The notes under the pieces were generated by a model that saw only the letters and a list, made by a program, of their open reading frames with translations, was not told where the DNA came from and did no database searches. 64,000 nucleotides of DNA from Demequina sp. B12. GTDB taxonomy: Bacteria; Actinomycetota; Actinomycetes; Actinomycetales; Demequinaceae. Positions 57,232 through 64,000 of this stretch are shown here, in pieces. The stretch's first letter is position 1. Every line of letters starts with the position of its first letter. The DNA lies in assembly GCF_028823635.1 (NCBI RefSeq), contig NZ_JAPEHU010000003.1, positions 1-64,000 of the forward strand. The letters are read 5' to 3'. The translations under genes and the position numbers were made by a program.

Positions 57232-59457
57232 ATGACAGAGACCTCATCTGACCTCGGGACTGCCGCCGCAGCATCGGCCACCTTGCGTGCGGAGGCTGAG
57301 GGTGCGCTCCGGAGGCTCGTGGGACGGGACGATGCGCAGCTACGTGACGACCAGTGGCGTGCCATTGAGGCGCTGGTGGTGCGCCACTCGCGGGCTCTCG
57401 TGGTGCAGCGGACCGGCTGGGGAAAGTCGGCGGTCTACTTTGTCGCAACCGCACTCCTCAGGGCTCGAGGATCAGGGCCGACCGTCATCATCTCCCCACT
57501 CCTAGCGCTGATGCGAGATCAGATCGCCGCGGCCACGAGAGCCGGAGTGCGAGCCGCAACGGTGAACTCCGCAAACGTCACGGAATGGGACGAGGTCCAC
57601 GCGGCCATCGCTCGCGGCGAGATCGATGTGCTGTTGTGCTCTCCCGAGCGGCTCAATAATCCCAGCTTCCGCGACGATGTGCTTCCAAAGTTGGCGGCCG
57701 ATGCGGGCCTGGTCGTCGTGGACGAAGCACATTGCATTTCCGACTGGGGGCACGACTTCCGTCCGGACTACCGGCGCATTCGCACCCTGCTGGAAGACCT
57801 GCCTGCTGGTATCCCCGTCTTGGCCACGACCGCTACCGCTAACTCCAGGGTCACCGCAGACGTCGCCGAGCAACTGAGCGTGTCCCGCCATCCGGCCGGA
57901 TCAGGAACTGCCGACGGTCCCAGCGAGGTGTTGGTTTTGCGGGGCGAACTCGATCGCGAGTCGCTCCACCTGGGCGTGCTGTCGCTGCCCGACCCTGCTG
58001 CACGGGTCGCATGGTTGGCGAGCTCCCTCCCGCAGTTAGGCGGCTCTGGAATCGTTTACTGCCTCACCGTGTCGCAAGCCGAGGAAGTCGCGGCACAGCT
58101 AAGAAGAGCAGGACTCAAGGTGGCTGCCTACACGGGCAAGACCGATCCCACCGAACGGGAAGCGCTTGAGGACGACCTCAAACACAACCGCGTGACCGCG
58201 CTCATCGCGACCTCGGCCCTCGGCATGGGTTTCGACAAACCCGACCTCGCCTTCGTGGTCCACGTAGGCGCGCCGTCATCGCCGATCGCCTACTACCAAC
58301 AAGTGGGACGTGCCGGACGCGGCGTCGACCGCGCAGTCGTCGCACTCCTACCAGGCACCGAAGACCAAGCAATCTGGGACTGGTTTGGCAGCCAGGCCTT
58401 CCCACCCGAGGACCAAGTGCGGACAACCCTCAACGCGCTCGCCACAGACCGGCCCACCTCCGTGGCCGCACTCGAGACAGCCGTGGACCTGCGTCGCGGG
58501 CGGCTAGAAGCGATGCTGAAGGTGCTGGACGTCGACGGAGTGGTCCGCCGGGTCACCGGAGGATGGATCGCGACAGGCAAGGCCTGGCACTACGACACGG
58601 AGCGGTATGCGCGGGTCGCACGCGCACGTGCCGACGAGCAACAGACGATGCTCGACTACCAGTCCCTCACGACGTGCCGCATGGCCTTCCTACGCCAAGA
58701 ACTTGACGACCCTGAACTCACCGCCCAGTGGGCATGTGGTCGCTGCGACAACTGCAACGGGCTCACGCTTCCCCCTGCACCTGCCTCTGAGGCCGTCACC
58801 GCTACTCGCGACGAACTCGACCGGGTGGGTGTCGAGATCGTGCCGCGCAGGCAGTGGCCCACCGGAGTGGACCGTCTAGGCGTCTCACTCAAAGGCCGGA
58901 TACCCGCAGCCGATCAGGCCAAGCCTGGACGAGCAGTCGCCCGACTCGACGGCTTGGGATGGTCAGGTGCGCTACGTGAGTTGTTCGAGTCACGCGACGC
59001 CGACGGCCGCTACATCGACGGCGAGACCCCTCTGCCGCTACGCGGCGCCGCGACCCGCGTGCTGGACGAGTGGGACGACCTGTGGGGCTCCCAAGGGCTC
59101 ACGCGAACCCTCGCAGTCGATGCAGTGGTGGGAGTAGTGTCGACCACCCGTCCCCAACTGTTGCAGCACCTGGCACCAGGCCTGGCACGCTACCTCCAAC
59201 TGCCGTTCTCCGGGTGGATCACTCCGCGCCCAGAACTGCACGAACCAGCACGACACGACGTGAACTCAGCCCAACGTCTCGCTGGGGTGGCGCACCGTCT
59301 GGTGGCAGACCAGGACGCAGCGACGCAGGTCGACGGACGCGCCGTCCTCCTCGTTGATGACTACACCGACTCCGGGTGGACCCTCACCGTGGCCGCGCGA
59401 CTCCTGACTCAGGCAGGCGCCACCGAGGTGCGGCCGTTTGTCCTTGGGGTGCGCTAA
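57232..59457 (+). CDS. RecQ-type DNA helicase fused to a PRTase-like domain
   Basis: 741-residue protein. The SF2 helicase has Walker A TGWGKS near residue 64, DEAHCISDWGHDFRPDY near residue 165, TTATAN, GMGFDKPD, and QVGRAGRG near residue 370, then the RecQ zinc site with CRMAFLRQEL and CGRCDNC near residue 510. After about residue 560 there is no HRDC; the last 60 residues are phosphoribosyltransferase-like, with the PRPP loop VLLVDDYTDSGWT. It interrupts the his cluster between hisD and hisC on the opposite strand. ATG at 57232 is chosen by -10 spacing; GTG at 57202 is possible. Confidence 0.88.
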   Translation: MTETSSDLGTAAAASATLRAEAEGALRRLVGRDDAQLRDDQWRAIEALVVRHSRALVVQRTGWGKSAVYFVATALLRARGSGPTVIISPLLALMRDQIAAATRAGVRAATVNSANVTEWDEVHAAIARGEIDVLLCSPERLNNPSFRDDVLPKLAADAGLVVVDEAHCISDWGHDFRPDYRRIRTLLEDLPAGIPVLATTATANSRVTADVAEQLSVSRHPAGSGTADGPSEVLVLRGELDRESLHLGVLSLPDPAARVAWLASSLPQLGGSGIVYCLTVSQAEEVAAQLRRAGLKVAAYTGKTDPTEREALEDDLKHNRVTALIATSALGMGFDKPDLAFVVHVGAPSSPIAYYQQVGRAGRGVDRAVVALLPGTEDQAIWDWFGSQAFPPEDQVRTTLNALATDRPTSVAALETAVDLRRGRLEAMLKVLDVDGVVRRVTGGWIATGKAWHYDTERYARVARARADEQQTMLDYQSLTTCRMAFLRQELDDPELTAQWACGRCDNCNGLTLPPAPASEAVTATRDELDRVGVEIVPRRQWPTGVDRLGVSLKGRIPAADQAKPGRAVARLDGLGWSGALRELFESRDADGRYIDGETPLPLRGAATRVLDEWDDLWGSQGLTRTLAVDAVVGVVSTTRPQLLQHLAPGLARYLQLPFSGWITPRPELHEPARHDVNSAQRLAGVAHRLVADQDAATQVDGRAVLLVDDYTDSGWTLTVAARLLTQAGATEVRPFVLGVR

Positions 59458-59467
59458 CGCTCACCGC

Positions 59468-60778
59468 TCAAGAAGGACCGTCCAGCCGAGCCTGGATCGC
59501 TTCGCCATGCGCAGGAAGGTTCTCCGCATTCGCCAAGGTGACGACCTTGTCCCCCACCGATGCCAAGGCATCGGCGTCATAACGGATGTACTGGATGGCC
59601 TTCAGGAAGCTGGTGGTGTTCAACCCACTCGCAAAACGCGCGGTTCCGCCGGTTGGCAAGACGTGATTGGAGCCCGCCAAGTAGTCGCCCAACGGGACCG
59701 GACTGTGCTCACCGATGAAGACCGCCCCGGCACTGGTGATCCGCGCCGCCACGGCATCGGCTTCCCGAGTGTGAATCTCCAGGTGCTCCGCGCCATACGC
59801 ATCGGCAACCGCCACCGACTGCTCGATGTTCGAGGTCAGGATCACGGCACTCTGCTTCCCGGAAAGTGCCTCTTTGGTGCGGGCCAGGTGCTTGGTGGCA
59901 TCCATCCGGCGCAGTAGCGCCACTTCCACTCGTTCAGCCAAGTCAGGGTCGTCTGTAATGAGCACAGAGCCCGCCATGGGGTCGTGTTCCGCCTGGCTCA
60001 ACAGGTCCGCCGCGATGAACTCAGCGTTCGCCGACGAGTCCGCGATGATCGCGATCTCTGTTGGCCCCGCCTCAGCATCGATACCCACCACACCGTTGAC
60101 CGCTCGCTTAGAGGCGGCGACATACACGTTGCCGGGACCAGTGATGATGTCGACCGGATCGCACAGCCCATCCACGCCGTACGCAAGCATGCCGATGGAT
60201 TGCGCGCCGCCGGCGGCGTACACCTCGGTCACCCCCAGGAGTGCACATGCGGCCAAGATCGTGGGGTGTGGCTGACCTCCGAACTCCTTTTGCGGCGGAG
60301 TCGTCACGGCAATCTCCTGCACACCAGCAGCCTGCGCAGCCACCACATTCATCACGACGGAGCTGGGATACACGGCAAGCCCGCCAGGGACGTACAGACC
60401 CACGCGACCGACGGGGACCCAGCGCTGCGCGAGCCTGGCTCCGGGCGCAACCTCAATTTCCGTAGCAGGCGGAACAGTGGCTTCGTGGAAGGCCCTCACT
60501 CGCGTGATCGCCTCGGTCAGCGCCTCCAACACCTCTGTGTCCTGGGTCGCGAGCGCGGCCTCGATGTGGGCGGCAGGAACGCGCACATGATCGAGTTCGA
60601 CACCGTCGAAGCGGGCCGCATACTCCACGAGGGCTTCCGTCCCTCGCGTACGCACGTCCTCGAGAATGGGCTCAACGACTTTGAGGGCTTCAGTCACGTC
60701 GACATCGCCACGGGGGACGATGCTGCGCAGTTCACGAGCGCTCAAGTTCTGGTCACGCAGATCGATTTGGCTCAACAC
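59468..60778 (-). CDS. hisD: Histidinol dehydrogenase
   Basis: Last enzyme of histidine synthesis, oxidising histidinol to histidine with two NAD. The 436-residue protein shows the family blocks GRVGLYVPGGLAVYPSSVVM near residue 120, GGAQSIGMLAYG, GPGNVYVAASKR and the catalytic EAGPTEIAIIADSSA region with the zinc-site QAEHDP. The open frame runs upstream, but GTG at 60778 (VLSQIDLR) lies seven nucleotides behind TAGACT and matches the family N-terminus. It is convergent with recQ. Confidence 0.96.
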   Translation of the reverse strand: MLSQIDLRDQNLSARELRSIVPRGDVDVTEALKVVEPILEDVRTRGTEALVEYAARFDGVELDHVRVPAAHIEAALATQDTEVLEALTEAITRVRAFHEATVPPATEIEVAPGARLAQRWVPVGRVGLYVPGGLAVYPSSVVMNVVAAQAAGVQEIAVTTPPQKEFGGQPHPTILAACALLGVTEVYAAGGAQSIGMLAYGVDGLCDPVDIITGPGNVYVAASKRAVNGVVGIDAEAGPTEIAIIADSSANAEFIAADLLSQAEHDPMAGSVLITDDPDLAERVEVALLRRMDATKHLARTKEALSGKQSAVILTSNIEQSVAVADAYGAEHLEIHTREADAVAARITSAGAVFIGEHSPVPLGDYLAGSNHVLPTGGTARFASGLNTTSFLKAIQYIRYDADALASVGDKVVTLANAENLPAHGEAIQARLDGPS

Positions 60779-60785
60779 ACTCGCG

Positions 60786-60795
60786 AGTCTAGTGG
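60786..60795 (-). promoter_or_regulatory. hisD promoter with the CCACTAGACT element
   Basis: CCACTAGACT on the minus strand with TAGACT seven nucleotides before the hisD GTG. The expected -35 position (60809-60814) falls in a run of nine C (G on the minus strand, 60809-60817), which may vary in length. Confidence 0.65.
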
Positions 60796-60865
60796 CCCGC
60801 TCCCACTTCCCCCCCCCTGGCCGCACATACACGGCGGGTTCTTGGGACCCCGGGCGTCGTGGCCG

Positions 60866-61264
60866 TCAGTCCTTGGTGGTGTGCGCGGCTCGCGCGCCAC
60901 CAATCCACCCCAGGTGCGTGTGCTTGAAGTCGTCCGACTCTTTGAACCCGTAGCCGAGCGCGCGGTCCACTCCAACGTGGAACAGCCACGACACCGCGAT
61001 CAACGCTGCGACCCGGCCGCCGGGCACCCCGAATCCCCAACTCGCGAGCGCCCACGCACCTGCAGCGGCGGGACCAATCAGTGAGTGACCCGCGTTGTAC
61101 AGCGTCGCGCCCACCCGCGGGTTTACGGCATAGCCAATCGCGCTCAGATCAAAGACCAGGAATAGTGCAAGCGGCCACCACCAGCCGTCGAGCACGAATG
61201 CCGCGCCCAACGCGACCACCGCCCCTGCCGCCGCCTCGACACGTTGCCACCCCACGGGATTCAT
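60866..61264 (-). CDS. DUF4260 membrane protein
   Basis: 132-residue integral membrane protein with about four helices and the family-type end DRALGYGFKESDDFKHTHLGWIG. Function unknown. ATG lies six nucleotides behind TAGTCT (61271-61276), again leaderless-type. It is upstream of hisD on the same strand with an 87-nt gap. Confidence 0.8.
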   Translation of the reverse strand: MNPVGWQRVEAAAGAVVALGAAFVLDGWWWPLALFLVFDLSAIGYAVNPRVGATLYNAGHSLIGPAAAGAWALASWGFGVPGGRVAALIAVSWLFHVGVDRALGYGFKESDDFKHTHLGWIGGARAAHTTKD

Positions 61265-61333
61265 GACCTGAGACTAGGGGCAGCGCATGTGATGGCGCGA
61301 CCCGAGCATCGGCCCTCCCCACGCCGAAAACTA

Positions 61334-61391
61334 ACGGCCAGGAGAGCGTGGACGCTCAAATCCCGCCGCGTATGTACGGCCAGGCGGAGGG
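61334..61391 (+). repeat. Intergenic structured repeat, copy A
   Basis: A 58-nt element that shares about 47 of 54 positions with copy B at 62368-62426. It contains the hairpin GAGCG-TGGA-CGCTC, then ATCCCGCC, then a second imperfect hairpin CCG...CGG and GGCCAGGCGGAGGG. A CATCGGCCCTC (61307-61317) lies just before it. It is upstream of the SDR gene. Confidence 0.6.
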
Positions 61392-61462
61392 CAGGGTGGG
61401 CGGATAGTGTGGGTCCGTCCGCTGGCGTGCCTGCCAGCGCCTACCGCTCGCCTAGGAGACCG

Positions 61463-62323
61463 ATGCCTCGCCTACCTCTCGCCGGACAGACCGCTCTCGT
61501 CACAGGTGTCTCGCGGCGTCGCGGCATTGGGTTCGCTGTAGCGTCGCGACTTCTCCGTGACGGCGCATCAGTTGTCATCCAGCACCACCGAGCCCACGAC
61601 ACCGCCCAACCGTGGGGTGGCGACGACATCGACGCCCTTGTCTCCGAGTTGAGCGATCTTCGCACGGCCGGTGCGACCGTCCACGACATTGGCGTGGACC
61701 TGCGCGACGGAGACGCGCCCGCACGGCTCGTCACCGAAGCCGCGAGCGCGACGGGGTCGCTTGAGATTCTGGTGTGCAACCAGGCCAAGAGCGGCGACGA
61801 CGGCTCTATCCATGACATGACCGCGGAACGGCTCAGCGCCATGTGGGAGACCAACACGCGCGCCACCTTGCTGATGACCAGTGCATTCGCGACTCTGCAC
61901 GGTGGGCAACCGGGAAGCGCTCGGCCGGGAGACCGTGGCAAGCGCGGCCCCCTGCCGGGTCCGACGGGACGCGTGATCTGGATGACGTCTGGCCAAGGGG
62001 ACGGAGCCATGCCCGGGGAGGTGGCTTACGCGGCGTCCAAGGCGGCACTGTCCGGCGTGACAGCCACCGTCGCGGCTGAGCTCCTCGAGTTGGGCATCAT
62101 CCTCAACACCATCAATCCCGGACCCGTCAACACCGGCTACCTCGACTCCGACTCGACTGACCGCGACCTGGGCCCTATCGATGAGTGGCGACAGCGCACA
62201 CCGTTTGGACGCTTCGGTGAACCCGCAGATCCCGCGAACCTCATCGCGTGGCTCGTGTCCGACGAGGGCACCTGGATGGTAGGGCAGGTACTGAAATCAG
62301 ATGGCGGGCTCAGCCTGTACTAG
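61463..62323 (+). CDS. Short-chain dehydrogenase/reductase
   Basis: 286-residue classical SDR. The cofactor motif is TGVSRRRGIGFAVASRLL near residue 13 (TGxxxxxGIG); the catalytic region has MTSGQGDGAMPGEVAYAASKAAL with the YxxxK pair and a preceding Ser; the end MVGQVLKSDGGLSLY is typical. Substrate unknown. ATG at 61463 follows TAGGAGA. It is flanked on both sides by copies of the same intergenic repeat. Confidence 0.9.
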   Translation: MPRLPLAGQTALVTGVSRRRGIGFAVASRLLRDGASVVIQHHRAHDTAQPWGGDDIDALVSELSDLRTAGATVHDIGVDLRDGDAPARLVTEAASATGSLEILVCNQAKSGDDGSIHDMTAERLSAMWETNTRATLLMTSAFATLHGGQPGSARPGDRGKRGPLPGPTGRVIWMTSGQGDGAMPGEVAYAASKAALSGVTATVAAELLELGIILNTINPGPVNTGYLDSDSTDRDLGPIDEWRQRTPFGRFGEPADPANLIAWLVSDEGTWMVGQVLKSDGGLSLY

Positions 62324-62367
62324 TGCCGCGCGTGCGTCCCCCTCGGCGGAGGCGTCGCTGAGTTCCG

Positions 62368-62426
62368 ACGGCCAGGAGCGTGTGGGCGCTCAGATCCCGC
62401 CGTGTATTCACGGCCAGGCGGGAGGG
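62368..62426 (+). repeat. Intergenic structured repeat, copy B
   Basis: Second copy of the element at 61334-61391. The first hairpin keeps the stem GAGCG/CGCTC with a longer loop; the second hairpin is perfect here (CCGTG-TATT-CACGG). It ends four nucleotides before the dnaE stop and may serve as its terminator. Confidence 0.6.
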
Positions 62427-62429
62427 GTA

Positions 62430-64000
62430 CTAGGTCGCGAGGCAGCTAGGACCGAACGCAGCTTTCAAGTCCCCGTACAGCGCAGAAGAACGCGACACTC
62501 GGAACTCGTCTCCCAGGCGCATCGTCAACGAGTCACCTGGGCCGGTCAACACCATGCGGACCTCCAAGTTCCCTGGATGCGCGGCAAGGATGTTCTTCAA
62601 CTCCCCCACCAATGCCGGGTTCACGCGTGCCGCGGGCAGGGTGATCACGACCGGTGACGTGTCCTGGACCTGCAGGTTCGGAACGCGAACCTCGACGGCA
62701 GAGAACTGCAAGCCGCCATCGCCACGTTCTCGAGCACGGACTTTGATAGCCAAGACGGAGTCATCGGTGAGATCGCGCGCATAGGTCTCGTAGGTCTTTC
62801 CAAAGAACGAGATTTCCGTCTCGCCTGACATGTCCTCGAGGGTCACGATGGCGTAGGCGTTGCCGGACTTCGCGACTCGACGGTCCACTCGGGTCACCAG
62901 ACCTGCGAAGGACGCCTGGCCACCGTCGGACAAGCCATTGGAGGGTGTGGCATTCAGGATCTGGTGCGAAGCCTCTGAACGGATGACATGGTCGAGGCCC
63001 GACAGCGGATGGTCGGACACGTACAGGCCCAACATGTCGCGCTCAAGGTTGAGTTTGGTCTTCTTGTCCCACTCTTCGAGGTCAGGAACAGTGACCGTGA
63101 CACCTCCGCCCAGATCTTCGTCACCCCCAAACAGGTCAAACTGCCCGGTGGCTTCCTGACGTTTGACGCCCACGACAGAGTCGATGGCCTGCTCGTGTAC
63201 GGCGTTCAGCGAGCGGCGGGTGTGCCCCAGCGAGTCGAATGCCCCAGCTTTGATCAGTGAGTCGATGGTGCGCTTGTTACACACGGTTGCGGGGACCTTG
63301 TCCAAGAAGTCCTGGAACGAAGTAAAGGCACCCTTCTCTGTGCGCGCCTTGATGATTCCCTCGACCACGTTGGTGCCCACATTGCGCACTGCCGACAACC
63401 CAAAGCGCACGTCCTTACCGACTGCGGAGAAGAATGCGATGGACTCGTTGACGTCTGGCGGCAAGACCGTGATGCCCATGCGTCGGCACTCCGCCAAGTA
63501 CAGTGCGGACTTGTCCTTATCCGTTCCCACTGAGGTGAGCAGGGCGGCCATGAACTCGGTCGGATAGTGAGCCTTGAGGTAGGCCGTCCAGAACGACAGC
63601 ACTCCATAGGCGGCGGTGTGCGCCTTGTTAAACGCGTAGTCGGCGAAGGGCAGCAGCGTGTCCCACAGCGCCTTAATCGCGGCATCGGAGTACCCGTTGG
63701 CCTTCATGCCAGCTTCGAAGGGCTCGAACTCCTTGTCGAGAATCTCCTTCTTTTTCTTACCCATGGCACGGCGCAGAAGGTCTGCCGCACCCAGGGTGTA
63801 ACCGGCGACGATCTGCGCGATGCGTTGCACCTGCTCTTGGTACACGATCAGGCCATACGTGATCCCGAGCACTTCCTTGAGCGGCTCGTCCAGTTCCGGG
63901 TGGATGGGCTCGATCTGCTGGCGACCGTTCTTGCGCTCCGCGTACTTGGTGTGGGACTCCATTCCCATGGGCCCCGGGCGGTACAAAGCTAGAACTGCGG
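62430..64000 (-). CDS. dnaE: DNA polymerase III alpha subunit, C-terminal part
   Basis: Replicative polymerase; 523 residues are inside the window and the N-terminal part lies beyond 64000. The frame stays open to the edge, with ALYRPGPM at the right end, then YQEQVQRIAQIVAGYTLGAADLLRRAMGKKK (polymerase/fingers region), helix-hairpin-helix motifs near the middle, and an OB-fold with GLVTRVDRRVAKSGNAYAIVTLEDMSG near residue 380 of the visible part. It looks like the main dnaE1 rather than dnaE2, but the PHP domain cannot be seen. Confidence 0.93.
   Translation of the reverse strand, partial: AVLALYRPGPMGMESHTKYAERKNGRQQIEPIHPELDEPLKEVLGITYGLIVYQEQVQRIAQIVAGYTLGAADLLRRAMGKKKKEILDKEFEPFEAGMKANGYSDAAIKALWDTLLPFADYAFNKAHTAAYGVLSFWTAYLKAHYPTEFMAALLTSVGTDKDKSALYLAECRRMGITVLPPDVNESIAFFSAVGKDVRFGLSAVRNVGTNVVEGIIKARTEKGAFTSFQDFLDKVPATVCNKRTIDSLIKAGAFDSLGHTRRSLNAVHEQAIDSVVGVKRQEATGQFDLFGGDEDLGGGVTVTVPDLEEWDKKTKLNLERDMLGLYVSDHPLSGLDHVIRSEASHQILNATPSNGLSDGGQASFAGLVTRVDRRVAKSGNAYAIVTLEDMSGETEISFFGKTYETYARDLTDDSVLAIKVRARERGDGGLQFSAVEVRVPNLQVQDTSPVVITLPAARVNPALVGELKNILAAHPGNLEVRMVLTGPGDSLTMRLGDEFRVSRSSALYGDLKAAFGPSCLAT

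Overview
The window is a dense chromosomal stretch from a high-GC actinobacterium, most likely a plant-polymer-degrading Micrococcales (Cellulomonas/Demequina-like; the genus cannot be fixed from this DNA). Pointers are the argCJBDFRGH cluster, a PriA-type hisA, a Rv2578c-type radical SAM gene under a perfect actinobacterial SOS box, an FBP-domain zinc protein, many start codons lying 5-8 nt behind a -10 hexamer (leaderless transcripts), and GH94 cellobiose phosphorylase plus a secreted GH18 chitinase. No prophage, insertion sequence, CRISPR array or tRNA gene was seen.

Layout. 1-394: promoters and leader of an rRNA operon whose 16S gene lies just left of the window (minus strand). 395-11141: tyrS, a P-loop kinase and the arginine operon argC-J-B-D-F-R-G-H, all minus, with an ARG-box-like operator over the argC -10 element. 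11176-16291: plus-strand oxidoreductases, a GNAT protein, a three-gene coupled unit (epimerase-TetR-MDR dehydrogenase) and a lipoprotein. 16308-20140: minus-strand membrane proteins, a phosphodiester glycosidase lipoprotein, and the SOS-box radical SAM gene. 20141-26161: a PEPCK-superfamily protein of unknown function, a lipoprotein, a hexapeptide acetyltransferase, chitinase and a DUF1801 protein. 26285-28846: a small His-rich ORF coupled to two CNNM/CBS transporters. 28854-36361: a MetP/MetS-type amino-acid importer, cellobiose phosphorylase, a nucleotidyltransferase-phosphoglucomutase fusion and a membrane protein. 36532-43494: DEAD-box helicase, FBP protein with a 16-aa leader peptide, pheST with a leader ORF/attenuator, and a membrane protein. 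43528-46883: two tandem diguanylate cyclases with a CRP/GlxR-like site. 46926-49160: infC-rpmI-rplT-trmH with an AUC start and attenuator for infC. 49310-51348: DUF1844, a coiled-coil membrane protein and a trypsin-like lipoprotein. 51368-60778: histidine genes hisD/hisC-hisB-orf-hisH/priA broken by two opposite-strand insertions (recQ-PRTase and an ArsR-CDF metal pair). 60866-64000: DUF4260, an SDR gene flanked by a repeated structured element, and the C-terminal part of dnaE running off the right end.

How it fits together. The arginine and histidine blocks are complete or near-complete pathway segments. Cellobiose phosphorylase and the adjacent phosphoglucomutase form a direct route from cellobiose to glucose-1-phosphate to glucose-6-phosphate. 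Translation genes (tyrS, pheST, infC-rpmI-rplT) carry leader structures that suggest RNA-level control. The most novel signals are regulatory: a decamer shared by three his promoters, two leaderless leader peptides, the His-rich coupled ORF, and a family of intergenic hairpins/repeats.
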